From Neocallimastix lanati (nom. inval.) (taxonomy: Eukaryota > Neocallimastigomycota > Neocallimastigomycetes > Neocallimastigales > Neocallimastigaceae), in the NCBI GenBank assembly GCA_016946835.1, contig JACVTC010000011.1:1599001-1663000 (forward strand): 64,000 nt of DNA, written 5' to 3'. Below the pieces are notes generated by a model. That model was not told the DNA's origin. It did not search any database and worked only from the letters and a program-made list of their open reading frames with translations. Of the stretch, positions 45,001 through 57,045 are shown one piece after another. Position numbers and translations under genes: made by a program. Positions within the stretch are counted from its first letter, which is position 1. Each line of letters opens with the position of its first letter.

Positions 45001-45891
45001 TTATAATAAATACATAAATACAGAAAATAAATGTATTATATTGTATTTTTTTTGATACAATAATAAAATGTATGTAATAAAAAAGAAAAAATTATGTATT
45101 TGAATTTTATTTTTTTTAATTGTATTAATATAATGACTATATAATTATATTTAAATATTTATTAATATATATGTCAATATCTTAAAAAAATTTTTTTAAC
45201 TTGAAATTTTGTTAAAAATAAAGTTCAATAAAGTTTAATTAGTTTTTTTTAATTTAATTTAATCTCGTATCTTTTATTAAAATGAATATAAATATATTAT
45301 AAAATATATTATAATATATATAAAATTCAAAAAATAATTTAAACACTAATATAAAATAATATAAGATAATATATTATAATATTTAGAATTAAAAAAGAAA
45401 TTATATTTGTAACTCTTAATTTATTTAAATAGAAATCAATAATAAAAGAACTTTTATTTTAAATATTTTTTAAATCTGCTATATTGATAATATATTTAAA
45501 GCAATATATTAATATGAAATGTAATATATTAAAATGTAAAGGTTTCAACCTTTTTATTATTATTATTATTTTTTTTTTTTTTAATTTTTTATTTGTTAAA
45601 TTGTAATTTTATTAAGAAAAATTTTTAAATTGAAATTTTATATAAAAAGTCAATTTGTTTCTTTCAAAGTTTTAATTTTTTTTATCTAATAGGTTGTTTT
45701 ATTTTTATACTTTATTTTTTATTTTATTATTTTTTTATTTATTTATTTTGTTAATTTAAGAAAAATAAAATAATGTTAAAGTCATATATTATTTAAATAA
45801 ATAGTATTGACTTAATATTTTTATTTTTATTTGAAGGGAGTAGAGGAGAAAAATAATAAGGGAATTTTTTATTTTATCTATATACACATAA

Positions 45892-45928
<37 letters not shown>

Positions 45929-46796
45929 AAAAAAAAAAAAATTAAAAAAGTATAAATTAAAAAAAGAAAACTAAAAGAAAAAAGTAAAAAGAAATAATAA
46001 AATAAATTATTAAATACTCTATATTATTACAAACAATATTAATATATGAAAAGAAAAATAACAATAAATTAATTAATTAATTAAAAAAAAAAAAAAGAGC
46101 AAAAAATAGTTATAACAAATAATACCCATATAAACATTATATTCAATCATACATAAACATTTTTATAATATAAATAAATATATATACCAATAATAAATTT
46201 GTAATATAAAATATAAATATATTTATTTGTTTTTTTTTGTTCGATTTATAAAATTTAGAAAAATCCTTTTTTTTTATTAATTTCGATATTAATTTCTTTT
46301 AAAGAATAATTAATATTATTAAGCATAAAAGAGTATAATCAAACATAAATACATAAATATTATTTATGAAAAAAAAAATAAGAAAATATAAAAAAATTAA
46401 AATATAAAAACGTATATATATAAAAGAAAATACCCTAATTTAAAAAAAATAGTAAATTTGTTATTTTTAAATGATATATAAAAGAAACATTTAATATAAT
46501 AAATTTTAATAATTTGTGTATATAAGAGGGAAAATATATTCAAAACCAATAGTTTTTTAAGTAAAAAAACTTTTTTTATATAAAAAACAAAAGAAAAAAA
46601 TAAAGAAAATATAATAATTTGAAAAAATAAAAGAAATTTAAACAAAAAATTATTAAATTTTTTTATCATTCAGAGAAAAATAATAATAATAAAAAAACCC
46701 TAAAAAAGAAATAAAAAAGAAATATTTAAAGATTTTTATTTTAAAAAATAATATATTTTGGAAGTGAAAAAAAAAAGAATTTCTATCTCTCTTCAA

Positions 46797-49142
46797 ATGT
46801 CTAGCCCAAAATACATGGATATTAAAGTCAATTCATTTAATTGTGAATCTCCAAATCATACTCCAACAAAATCATATTTTGCCAGTGCTTACCAAGTACT
46901 CTCAAGTTCTCCAAATGCTTTAAATAAGATGAACTTAAATTCTTATGCAATTTCTCAAGTGAAAAAAAATAATCCTTTAGTTAAATTGATGGATTCTGAT
47001 ACCGTTCAAAATACTTACAGTAACACAAATAAAAATGCTAAAGTTTGTGCTAATAAAGATGAAATTAATATTGTTAAGAATATTAACAATAATACTAATA
47101 TAAAAGATGTATTAAATAACATCAATATTATGAATAAAAATTTTAACTTTAACAATGAATCAGCATTACAAGAAAAAATAATAAATGCTAAATGTAATAT
47201 TAACAAAAATTCTGTTGATAATTCGTTTATTGATATTAAATCTATTAAGGATAGTACAAATTCTACAGTTAATAATGGTAATAACCAGGATTCTTCTGAT
47301 TTTTTTTCAAAAAAATCTATAAAAGGTCTTTTTGAAAATAAAACTAGTGATAAGAATCTATCACAACTTTCATATCAACTTTCGAAGACTTCATTAAATT
47401 ATGCTAACAAAAATGAAATAAACAAGGATGAAAAAGGTGAAATAAAATTAAATTTTAACAAGCCGTTAGAAACTGAAGCTATTGCAGATATTGTATTCAA
47501 AAAACAAGAAGTTCATGAAGTTGAAAAAATGCATGGAAATGCAAAGTCCAATGAAAAGGTGGAACTTCAAAAGTCTCTATATTCTTGCCAATTATCTTTA
47601 TCTCCAAAAGAAAAGATAATTGAAAGTTCATTAAATAATGCTTCAATGAATATTAATATTTCTGGTAAAAAGTCATCTCTTACTAAGGAAGATTTTGAAT
47701 CTACAAAGGTTATTAAAGAAAATGCAAGAAAAATGTTATTAGCCAATGGACCACATAAGCCAGTTACAGCTAGAAAATCAAGAAGTGTTAAGTTCAGTGG
47801 TGAAAATGAAGAATGTCCTTTTAGAAAATTTGAAGCACCAGTTTCTGTTACTACTTCTCCAATCTTTTTAGTAAATTCTACAATTAAACCATTTTTAGAA
47901 ACTAGATGTAACTTAACAACTTTTTCTGAGTTCAAACAACGTATGATTATTAAGAAACCAATCTTAATTGAAAAAGCTGGTTTATTAATTGAAGAAAGTG
48001 AAAAGACCAATGGTCATCTTGCTAATTTTATTAAGAATGCTGATGTCAAGAAAGAGCATGGTGTCTTTAAGTCAAGACCAAGTCATGTTACGTATGGTCC
48101 ATCAGCTTCTTATTCATTATTTTCTAACATGGAAAAGGATAAGATTAGAGTTGTTATTCAAGTTCAAAATTTAGCTTATCAAAAAGAAATTTATGTCAGA
48201 TATACTTTTAATAACTGGTTAACAAGTAAAGATGTTCAAGCTACCTACTTGAATTCTCTTAATGTAACAAGTTATATTAGTAAAAAATTCCATGAATCAA
48301 CCTCAATTAATTCAAATGCATCCAGTCAAGAAAGAAATTCTACTGGTATAGACGATTCAGAATCAAAGGTTATTAGTAAATCAGTTGATCGTTTTGTAGC
48401 GGATATTGAAATACCTTCATATATTATGGATTTCATGAATTATGATAATAATTTCTTTAATCATAATGGTCATTTTAATACGACCTCTGGTGAATTTGAA
48501 GATGATCTTTTCTTAAAAGATAGACGTAGATATAGTCAAAGTCTTGGTGAAGAATGGGATAATGATATTATTAATAAATGTACTCTTAAATTTGCAGCTT
48601 TCTATCGTGTAAATGATCAAGAGTATTGGGAAAATAATAATAATTTAAATTATACTATTGATATTAGTCGTGTTCTCTATATTCCAACTAAGAAGGTTTA
48701 TGTTCGTTCAAGAACTCCAGAAATTATAAAATCCAGAATGGTAAACTTTACTAACGCATTTTATAATGAAGTAAAATCAGAGAAGGAATTTGAATTAAAA
48801 TCTATATTGAAAACTGAAGATAGAGGTAACGTAAATCATTCTAAATTACAAAATCAAGAAAAGGCTGATCGTCAATCTAAAATTGAAAGTAAGATATTAG
48901 CTAAATGTGAACTACGTGAAAAATGTATTCGTGAAACAATTCAAAAGGAACTTTCAGGAAGTACTTTCTTTAAACAAATGGGAATTAATCCTACAATACT
49001 TAATACAATTATTAATTCAAATCGTGTTAGTACTAGGAATAATATTATTAAAATGATTATGTATTATCAAAGGAAAGCTGGCATTACAAACCCAATAATA
49101 CCAATAGAAAAAGAAACTTCAATAAAAGTTGAAGGAAAATAA
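46797..49142 (+). CDS. PP1 regulatory subunit with RVxF motif and CBM21 (Gac1/PPP1R3-like)
   Basis: A 781-aa protein. The longest frame starts at a TTG (46758), but the first ATG is at 46797 and is my start. The first 300 residues are Asn/Lys-rich and low in complexity. RKSRSVKFSGE (about 327-337) is an RVxF-type docking motif for protein phosphatase 1. A CBM21 carbohydrate-binding domain spans about 447-625: it opens with DKIRVVIQVQNLAYQKEIYVR and FNNWLTSKDVQATY and closes with LKFAAFYRVNDQEYWENNN and NYTI. Between these halves is an insert of about 90 residues, Ser/Asn-rich, where the usual domain has a short loop. Family members (yeast Gac1 and Pig proteins, animal PPP1R3) bring PP1 to glycogen and favour glycogen synthesis. 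That role is inferred here. No intron is needed to read it. Confidence 0.88.
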   Translation: MSSPKYMDIKVNSFNCESPNHTPTKSYFASAYQVLSSSPNALNKMNLNSYAISQVKKNNPLVKLMDSDTVQNTYSNTNKNAKVCANKDEINIVKNINNNTNIKDVLNNINIMNKNFNFNNESALQEKIINAKCNINKNSVDNSFIDIKSIKDSTNSTVNNGNNQDSSDFFSKKSIKGLFENKTSDKNLSQLSYQLSKTSLNYANKNEINKDEKGEIKLNFNKPLETEAIADIVFKKQEVHEVEKMHGNAKSNEKVELQKSLYSCQLSLSPKEKIIESSLNNASMNINISGKKSSLTKEDFESTKVIKENARKMLLANGPHKPVTARKSRSVKFSGENEECPFRKFEAPVSVTTSPIFLVNSTIKPFLETRCNLTTFSEFKQRMIIKKPILIEKAGLLIEESEKTNGHLANFIKNADVKKEHGVFKSRPSHVTYGPSASYSLFSNMEKDKIRVVIQVQNLAYQKEIYVRYTFNNWLTSKDVQATYLNSLNVTSYISKKFHESTSINSNASSQERNSTGIDDSESKVISKSVDRFVADIEIPSYIMDFMNYDNNFFNHNGHFNTTSGEFEDDLFLKDRRRYSQSLGEEWDNDIINKCTLKFAAFYRVNDQEYWENNNNLNYTIDISRVLYIPTKKVYVRSRTPEIIKSRMVNFTNAFYNEVKSEKEFELKSILKTEDRGNVNHSKLQNQEKADRQSKIESKILAKCELREKCIRETIQKELSGSTFFKQMGINPTILNTIINSNRVSTRNNIIKMIMYYQRKAGITNPIIPIEKETSIKVEGK

Positions 49143-49810
49143 ATGAAGATTAATTTTTTTTTTTTTTTTTAACTTTTTTTATTAAAAAAAAAAAAAAAGA
49201 TAAAAGGAAAGAAAATGATAATTAATCTTCAAATTTTTTTATACAAGTAAAATTTTTAAAATAAAACAAAAGAAAGGGAAAAAAAGAAAAAAAAATATAA
49301 GGAAAATTATTTAGAAGGGGTAAAAAAAAAAAAAAAAATTAATCTTTTTTTTTTTTTTTTTTTTTGAAAAGAGTTATTTTTTTTCTTTTAAATAAATTTA
49401 TGATAGTATATTTTTTTCCTTTTTAATTATATTTAATTAGTATAATGTTTTTTTTTTCTTTTTCTTTCTTTCTATCTTTTTTTTTTTTTTATTATTAAGG
49501 GGATAAGATAAATATATATATATTATAATTTTATTTATATTATATTTTTCTTTAATAATTTATACATATATATATATATATAAAAGAAGAAAAAAAAGAG
49601 AAGAGAAAAAGAAAAGAAAAAGAAAGATTTATATAATATAAAATTTTATAGATATAAAAAAAAGAGAGAAAAAAAAATTTTATTTAATAAAAATAGTTCT
49701 AGTAATATTAAATAAAATTAATTAAAATATTGCAAAATATATTTAAAAAATGGTTTTTTCTTTTTTCTTTTTTTTTTTTTTTGTAACTAAAACAAAAAAA
49801 CAAAATAACC

Positions 49811-49841
<31 letters not shown>

Positions 49842-50684
49842 GTATTAAATAGCTAAAATTTGGTTAAATTTTATGAAAATAGTTAAATAGAAACAAATTT
49901 AACAAAAAGAAAAGCCTATATATGTATATTATATAATAGGATCACTAAAACAGATACAAAAACAAGAAAAAGAAAGAAAGAAAAAGAAGATAAAATTTAT
50001 TATATAAATCATTTTGATCTTTTAGATTGGTCTTTACTTTTATTTAGTAAAAAAAGGAAATTTTAAAAGACCAAGCTATGTTTATTTATTTATTTTATAA
50101 TTAAAAAAAAAAAAAAAAAAATAGAAAATTTTTGTTTTATATTAATTTATAAATATAATAGAATAAAGAGAATGATATTATATTTATTAACTTTTTTTTT
50201 TTTTTTTTTTTTTTTTTATTTTTATTATTATAATTATTATTATAATTATTTACCTTTTTTTTTAAAAAAAAAAAAGCCTTCCCAACCCCGAAAATTTCAT
50301 TAATATATATATATATAAATAAAAAGTGGAGTATTAGTTATTCAAAATCTTTATTTTATTTATTTTTTTTTTGTATAAAAAAAAAAAAAAAAAAAAAAAA
50401 AAATAAAAAATACATAAAGAGAAAATATATAAAAGTATTAATTTTTTTTTTTGAAATTTATATATTTATGTTATAAACATTGTTAAAATTAAGTTATGAT
50501 ATTTATTATTGTATTACTGTTGTTATTATCAAATTTTTATTTTTATTTTTATTTTTTTTTTTTTGATTAGATTGGTATTATATTTTTCATTATATCTGAT
50601 TTAAATTATAAAATGGATTGGGATGTTTTAATTATTTAATAACCAAGTTATTTCTGGTGATTATTCTAAAACGTTATTTCTCAT
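49143..50684. other. AT-rich intergenic stretch
   Basis: 3' flank of the PP1 subunit gene. A- and T-runs, (AT)n bits at about 49518 and 49566, no coding signal. It ends at the first LINE fragment. Confidence 0.5.
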
Positions 50685-50755
50685 TGGATCTTTGCCTGCA
50701 AAGAATTGGAAAATTACAGAAATAAATCTTTACCTTTTCTAGATTTTAAACAAAG
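50685..50755 (+). pseudogene. Short LINE ORF fragment
   Basis: About 70 bp nearly identical to 54893-54955 in the longer LINE copy, encoding AKNWKITEINLYLF-type residues out of frame or KELENYRNKSLPFLD in frame. It is too short to define a copy, and is followed by the sequence into which the truncated LINE inserted. Confidence 0.6.
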
Positions 50756-50782
50756 TTTTCTTTATAGTAATATTTATTCACC

Positions 50783-50795
50783 GTCTACTCAGTTT
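50783..50795 (+). other. Target duplication of truncated LINE, left copy
   Basis: GTCTACTCAGTTT, repeated at 51739-51751 directly after the poly(A) tail. Confidence 0.82.
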
Positions 50796-51696
50796 AACTT
50801 CCTGGAGAAATAAGGAAGTTTTACTGGGAAAATATTCATTATTCAAGCACTCCTGCGATCAGATCTACAAAATACAAGAAATTTAAATTTGGTTTTAAAA
50901 AATTTATTCATCGTCTATCACTTAAATATTCACAATTTTCTCTTGGATTTTTTTGGATTGGACGAATTAAATGTGGATTCAAATTTGATGTAAAAACGTA
51001 TGTTAAAAGTAATCTAGTATCAGAAAATTGCCCAACATACTGCCCTTGTTGTGGTGAGAGTAACAGCATACCTAGTTTTACACACTGGATTCTTTTATGT
51101 CCTAAATTTGAAGAATTTAGGCAACATTTCATTCCCTTTGTTGATGAAATTTTTATTAATTTTTCTCTAATTGTTCATGAGAAATCATTGAACATTCCTG
51201 ATGATAAAGAGGAAGATTTTGATAATAATATCAATTTTTACGTGCTGTGTCTCCTTCTTGGCGGAAATGCAGTATTTGAAATCTTAAAGATCGGCTCGGG
51301 GGAAAGAAGGCGATTTATTAATAATATTTTTCAATCACCTTCGAACGAGTCTTCTTTCCCGATTTCATATTTTGTGGGGCTTGCGGAATTCCTTACTAAC
51401 GTTATGCCTATTGTGATTGGTGATTTTTACACCATGATCGATTTGTATAGTGTTAGACCTACCGTTGTCAAGAGCGTCGACGTCGTAACGATAAGGCAAA
51501 GAAGAAATTCTGATACAGATTCGAATGATAATTTTCATCCACATGGGGTTATCTTCGATGAATGGGAAGAGTTAGAGGCCATTTCGTCCTCGAAGCTCAT
51601 AACGTAGTTTTTTAATATTAATATAAAAAAAAATTTCATGTATTTAAATTTCATGTATTTTTTAAAAAAATATTATTAAATAAAGTTTATTCCTAG

Positions 51697-51738
<42 letters not shown>
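50796..51738 (+). mobile_element. 5'-truncated LINE inserted into another LINE
   Basis: A 943-bp 3' end of a non-LTR retrotransposon with an A-tail of about 38 (51700-51738), a nearby AATAAA, and a 13-bp target duplication. It splits the 5' part of the longer LINE copy that continues at 51739. Confidence 0.85.
50798..51607 (+). CDS. C-terminal part of LINE ORF2 (partial)
   Basis: Open without a stop for 269 codons, with no start of its own because the element is 5'-truncated. It corresponds to the region of the longer copy after the RT core: conserved FFWIGRIKCGFKF and a Cys/His cluster ENCPTYCPCCGE...FTHWILLCPK typical of the C-terminal zinc region of fungal LINE ORFs. It ends RRNSDTDS...HGVIFDEWE, matched by RSDTDSFEN...HGVIIDE in the longer copy. 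Confidence 0.75.
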   Translation, partial: LPGEIRKFYWENIHYSSTPAIRSTKYKKFKFGFKKFIHRLSLKYSQFSLGFFWIGRIKCGFKFDVKTYVKSNLVSENCPTYCPCCGESNSIPSFTHWILLCPKFEEFRQHFIPFVDEIFINFSLIVHEKSLNIPDDKEEDFDNNINFYVLCLLLGGNAVFEILKIGSGERRRFINNIFQSPSNESSFPISYFVGLAEFLTNVMPIVIGDFYTMIDLYSVRPTVVKSVDVVTIRQRRNSDTDSNDNFHPHGVIFDEWEELEAISSSKLIT

Positions 51739-51741
<3 letters not shown>

Positions 51742-51742
<1 letters not shown>

Positions 51743-52281
51743 ACTCAGTTTTTAATCTTTGTGTTAGTTGGAACATTAATGGATGGAATGATGAAAAACG
51801 TGATGGTATTAGATACTTTAATGAAATTTTTAAACCCATCTGTATTTGCTTGCAAGAGGTCGGTAATAGCCAATACCTTAATGTACATTCAAATAATTAC
51901 CCATTCCTTTGTCACTATAATACAATTTTACGAAAAACTAATCCAAATATACCCGGTATGAGAGGTCTTAGTATAAGTGTACATCGTTCTTGTTCATTTT
52001 CTCCTGATCCTTTTGAATATAAGTATATCATTTCTGTCAACATTACTTCTTTTTGGGGAACTAAATGCACTATTGGTAATAATTATGTTCCTACGGTCAC
52101 TCATAAAGAAGAAAGAACGAATGCCTTTTCAGAAATTACTAATTGGATAAAGAAACATACTAATACTCTTTCTATTCTTGTAGGTGACTTTAATATGTTT
52201 AAATCCCATTTAGAAAGTTTACTTAATAAATCATCTCATCAGTGGGTCACTAAAAACTTATCGGATCTCGATTTCACATGA
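51742..52281 (+). pseudogene. LINE endonuclease domain
   Basis: The frame opens YSVFNLCVSWNINGW and continues with ICICLQEV, the usual opening of AP-type endonucleases, then VGDFNM near 52190. A TGA (52279-52281) stops it exactly where DFTWARDGRSS would be expected, a Trp codon turned to stop. The frame after it reads ARDGRSSCIDQCF and soon breaks again. Confidence 0.78.
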
Positions 52282-52289
52282 GCTCGGGA

Positions 52290-52860
52290 TGGTAGATCGT
52301 CTTGTATTGATCAATGTTTTATTTAATTGTAAAATGAAGGAATACATTAATATGGTATCTGTTTGTAGTACATTCAATGATTTTTTTGATCACTTTCCTT
52401 TTATCCTTTCCTGTAAGTAAAATGACTCAGAAGGTTTTCATGCTCCTACTCCATCTAGAAGATTCAAATGGTCCCAACATATTTGTAAAGAGAAGAAAAT
52501 TGAAATATTCACAAATAACTTCTTCTCAATTCTTCTTAATGAATTTGATGATAATGAATAATTAAGTTCTAATAAAATGGTGAACAAATTTATAGAAACG
52601 GCTAATAAAGTTGGTGATAAAGTTCATGCTAGAGTTCCTAGTGATCTTAAAGGTTTAGCTTTCCACTGCCCTTATTATATAAAGAAACTTTCTCATGAAA
52701 AGCATATTGCATTTTATAAAATCAAAAAATTTTCTTTAGATCTTAATCTTGAAAACCTTGATGATTTTTAAAATTGCTTCGTGAATATAAAAATTTGTGT
52801 GGTAAAGTCAGGTCAATTAAATTTTCTATTAAATAAAAACAATTTCATCAATCAATAGAA
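52290..52860 (+). pseudogene. LINE linker between endonuclease and RT, frame-broken
   Basis: Three short frames (about 52377-52565, 52577-52771 and the next) overlap in different phases and show Lys-rich LINE-like sequence. Several frameshifts separate endonuclease from RT. Confidence 0.6.
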
Positions 52861-52869
52861 TCTGCATTT

Positions 52870-55416
52870 AATGATTTTCGTAACAAAAATGCTAGGTGTG
52901 CTTGGTTAAAATTAAAGAAGCTATCTCATCCAATGTGCTCTAATTCTACTTCATCAAGCGTTTTAAGGGACAAGCAGGGTAACTTTTTATTTTCTCATTC
53001 GGATCAATTGAATCGATTTGCTAAACATTATAGTGAACTAGATTCTGATGTTACTCAACATAGTCTGGATAATGAATACTGGGTAAAAATACTTGAAACT
53101 AATCCTAATAATAATCCTACTTGGGATATTAATGATTCTATTACTATGGAAGAAATTCAAAACACTGTGTTTGATATGAAAAATAATAAAGCTCCTGGAC
53201 CCGATGGTATTCCGATTGAATTTTTTAAAGTCTTCTTTAGTAAATCTGATTTATCCGATAATCAAGATGATTCTTCAATTGTTCACTATTCTAGTTGTGC
53301 TAAATGTTTACTTTCATTATTTAACAAAATCTGGGATGGTGATTTCCCTGAAGGGTAGAATTCGACTTCTATAATATCAATTCCAAAAAAAGGAGATCTT
53401 TCAGATTGCAATAATTTTCATGATATTTCTCTTATTAATGTTGGCTTAAAAATTATTTCAAAGATTGTTACTAATAGAATTGCTAAATATGCCCTTGAAC
53501 ATAAATTTGTTAGACCCGAGCAATTTGGATTTAGAAATAAAGAAGAATGCATAAGTTTATATATTTCAATTAGAGAAATATGTCAAAGAAGAAAATTTCA
53601 AGGAAATTTTACTTATCTTACTTTTCTCGATCTTAAAAAAGCTTATGATTCAGTACTTATCTTTAATATTTTGACCAAATTACATAACTTAGGAATTAGA
53701 GATAAATGTCATCTGTTTTTAAATAATCTTTATCTATCCTCTAAAGCTCGTGCTTTTTTTAATGGTAATTTCTCAGAAGAATTTTCGATTAATCGTGGTG
53801 TTAGACAAGGATGCCCTCTATCTCCTATTTTATTCAATTTGTTCATTAACGATATACTGGATAATTGTGATAAGTATGGTGTATATTTAGATTCTCAATA
53901 TTATTATAGTAGACTTTTTGCAGATGATATTGTTTTAGTTGCTCCATCTAAACAAGCTCTTAAGAAAATTTTGAATAAAGTTCATGAATGGGCTATTAAA
54001 AATGAAATGACTTTTGGAATTAATAAGTGTGCTACTCTTGTTGTAAAACCGATTAACTTTGTTAAACCGATAAATTATGAAGATCCATCTTTCTATATTG
54101 GTAGTAACAAATTACCTAAAACTGACAACTATACTTATTTTGGTATTCCTTTTGATGAATCTTTATCATTGAAACCTATACAATCCAAATTAAACAGTAA
54201 TTTAAATGTCAAATTAAATTCGTACTTTCGATTTCTTATTAATAAATCTATTCCTCTCCCATTGAAGAAATATGCTTTAATTTTGTTTATTCTTAGTCTT
54301 ATTTTATATTATTCTCCTCTCTTTGGTTCAAATAAGAGCAGATGCTCTAAAGCTCAAAAAATTATTAATAGAGGACTTTATTGGAGTTATGGATTTAAAT
54401 TTCGTAATTCTTATGTTAGTCTCTATGTTATTACTTGTAAATTGAGAATACCTCCTTTTTCATCTGTCTGTGCTATATCTCAATTGCGCTGCTTTAGAAA
54501 ATGGAAAAACTCATCATGTATTATTAATCATCTCACTAATAATATTCCTACTATGTCACATTACTCATGGACTAAAGAATCAAGGACTTTGGATAAGAAA
54601 TTAAATGGTAAAAAAACAAGTGAAATAAAAAAGTTTCATTGGGAAAGAGATGTCTTCAAACCCTCAAAAGCTAAAAAAGCAATTATTTACAAGGAGAATA
54701 ATTTTGGATTTATTTCAGAAATCAAAAACTTAACATTTCAATATCCTAATTATCAGTTAGGATTCTTTTGGATTTCTCGAATTAGGTGTGGTTTTAAATT
54801 TGAAATGAGTATTTCCATTAAAAGAAAAATAGTCTCAGAAGATTGCCCTAAATGTTTCCCTTGTTATGGTATTAGTGTGCCCAGCTTTTCTTACTGGATC
54901 TTTGCCCGTAAAGAATTGGAAAATTACAGAAATAAATCTTTACCTTTTCTAGATGATCTCTTTTTGAAGTTTGCAATGATAATTGAACAAAAATCCTTGA
55001 ATGTTTCTTTAGATTCAGAAAAGGATTATAATAATAATATTTATTACTTTATATTGAGTGCTCTTCTTGGCAGGCGTTCAATATATGAAAAAATTAAACC
55101 TAATGATAAGGAACAAAGACAATTAGTTGACAATATTTTTAAACAAAGTTCAACTTCGTCGACTTTTTCATATTTTGTGGAGATTGCGAAGTTTCTAACA
55201 AACGTAATACCATTAATTTGTCTTTCTTTTAGATTGATGATGAAATGGTATTCCATTGAATCTATTGAATCTACCGTTGCTACGAGCGTCGACGTCAAAA
55301 TGATAAGGCATGGATTTTCACCTCCTGGTGAAAGATCTGATACAGATTCGTTTGAAAACACTAATACTGAAATTATTACTCGCAATAATGGACATGGTGT
55401 TATCATCGATGAATAG
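52870..55416 (+). pseudogene. LINE reverse transcriptase and C-terminal region
   Basis: One phase is open apart from a TAG at 53356-53358, again where a Trp is expected (PEGWNST-like). Motifs: NKAPGPDGIPIEFFK, SIPKKGDLSDCNNF, FLDLKKAYDS, GVRQGCPLSPILFNLFIND, the catalytic FADDIVL, then a thumb/C-terminal region with FFWISRIRCGFKF and a Cys-rich segment EDCPKCFPCYGI where the final Cys of the zinc cluster is replaced (WIFARKELE). It is nearly intact but not translatable as one ORF. Confidence 0.85.
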
Positions 55417-55560
55417 AAACTATTGCTCCTAATGCACTTTTATTATTATATAATATATAATATTTTATTTCATCTGTTTTATTTTTTTTTCATTAAAATC
55501 ATGAAATTTTATTATTATTATAAATTAAATAAAGTTATTATCTAAGTCTTAAAAAAAAAA

Positions 55561-56276
55561 TTTTTTTTCTTTATTTATTAAAGCAATCCTTTATTTTGGA
55601 TGTGGTGCAATTCGAAATGTGGCATTCATATTATTGTAATTTAATGCCATAAATTTATGAATATTTTTTAATACTGTTATTGAATATTAAGTTTTATTAA
55701 TAAGGTTATTTATGAGTAAATAGTTGATTAGCAACAAAATGAAATTTACATATATTTATACTAAAGATGTGGCTTGTTCTAGAATACTTTTAATTAATTA
55801 TGTTATATTATATTTTTATTAATAATTTATATTATTGTCACTCTAGATTCATTTTTTATATACTTATATAAATAAATTCATATTATAAATTCATATTATA
55901 ACAAATACAATTATATATAAATAAATAAATCAATTAAATATAAACAATAAATAATAATATTAATGTTTTATTTTCTACAACACAAAAAATAAAAATATTT
56001 TTTTTAAAAACACTTTATAGTTAAAATATATATATATATATATATATTAAAACTAATTAATTCATTATAAATAAAGTAAATAATAAAAAACTTTATATTA
56101 ACAAATAAAAAAGAAAAAAATTTTCCTTTAATTAAAAATTATAAAACCAAATATTTATTTAAAAGATTTTTAACCATAGTATATAATTAAATTTATTTAT
56201 TTAAATAAAAATAATTTAAATTAATCGAGGAAAAGAACAAATTTTTTTTTAACAAAATATATAAATTCAATTTTTC

Positions 56277-56311
<35 letters not shown>

Positions 56312-56734
56312 ATTTGTAAAGTATATAAATATATATACTGAATATAAAATTTTAAATAAATGTAAATCTTTCGTTATTTAAAACAATAAGAAGGAAATTT
56401 TAAAATATGAAAGATTACATAATCATCTTGAAAAAGAAATTGATGCATCTATATCAATTAATTGCAAAACATAAAATTAAAGAAGTTAGAAAAAGTTCAA
56501 ATTCTTTAGGTAAAAAACCTAAATATATATTTAATGAAGTTTCACAAGAAATAAGATTATGGACATTATGCTTTATTATAAATAAAATTAATATAAAATT
56601 TATGTAAAAATTATTATATAGAAAAACAATTCTTCTTTATTAAATAAAATAATATTAATAATTAAAATATATAATATAATATAATTAATCTGAGCTTCAC
56701 TCTTTAACAAAAAATTAATTTATTTTTACCGTTC
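55561..56734. other. AT-rich intergenic stretch
   Basis: No recognisable gene. A 66-codon ATG frame at 56407-56607 has no family match that I can see. Confidence 0.4.
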
Positions 56735-57045
56735 ATCATAGCAATAATAGGCTCTAAATCCAATAATTCATTAAAAGGTAATCCAAGATATGTATAATTG
56801 ATTAGTGCTTGGTGGATGGTTCATACCAAGTTTTTAATTTTAATACCCCAATCATGAGCTTAATTTAAAAAGGTTTTTTGCAAGAGAATTTTGAAGGAAC
56901 CAACAATGCAATATCATCTGCAAATAGGCCATCATAACACTTTTTTTTTTTTCAGTAATCGTCAAACCATATCTCTTAAATTCATCAAATATATTATTGA
57001 TAAATATAATAAATAAAGCATTTATCAAGTATGTCATTAATAAAT
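56735..57045 (-). pseudogene. Eroded LINE RT fragment
   Basis: On the minus strand FINNIFDEFKRYGLTI and, after a T-run frameshift, CYDGLFADDIALLVPSK match the catalytic region of the LINE RT at 53840-53960. Fragments like YLGLPFNELLDLEPII follow. The 5' and 3' parts are missing. Confidence 0.75.

Larger units (their letters stand above)
36550..46796. other. 10-kb AT-rich region without recognisable genes
   Basis: No frame with protein-like composition, no tRNA-like boxes and no LTR or LINE match. It contains homopolymer runs, (AT)n at 37120-37152, (ATT)n at 37775-37834 and a diverged duplication (36800-37490 with 38385-39010). An AT-rich run of A-tracts at 45890-46100 precedes the PP1 subunit gene and may include its promoter and 5' UTR. 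Confidence 0.6.
51739..55560 (+). mobile_element. Non-LTR retrotransposon (LINE), mutated
   Basis: It reads AP-type endonuclease, linker, reverse transcriptase and zinc region on the plus strand, then a 3' UTR with AATAAA and a short A-tail (55550-55559). Its 5' part is cut by the truncated copy at 50796-51738, so the element begins at or before 50782. The start is not defined. Confidence 0.82.

Noticed and set aside
46397-46669. 90-aa hydrophobic frame before the PP1 subunit
   Set aside because: Phe/Ile/Lys composition follows from A/T runs; no motif and opposite strand to the gene.
50908-51132. Minus-strand frame opposite the LINE
   Set aside because: A shadow of the conserved LINE ORF on the plus strand.
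56407-56607. 66-aa ATG frame, Lys/Ile-rich
   Set aside because: It starts with ATG and could be real, but such frames arise by chance in this composition and I recognise nothing in it.
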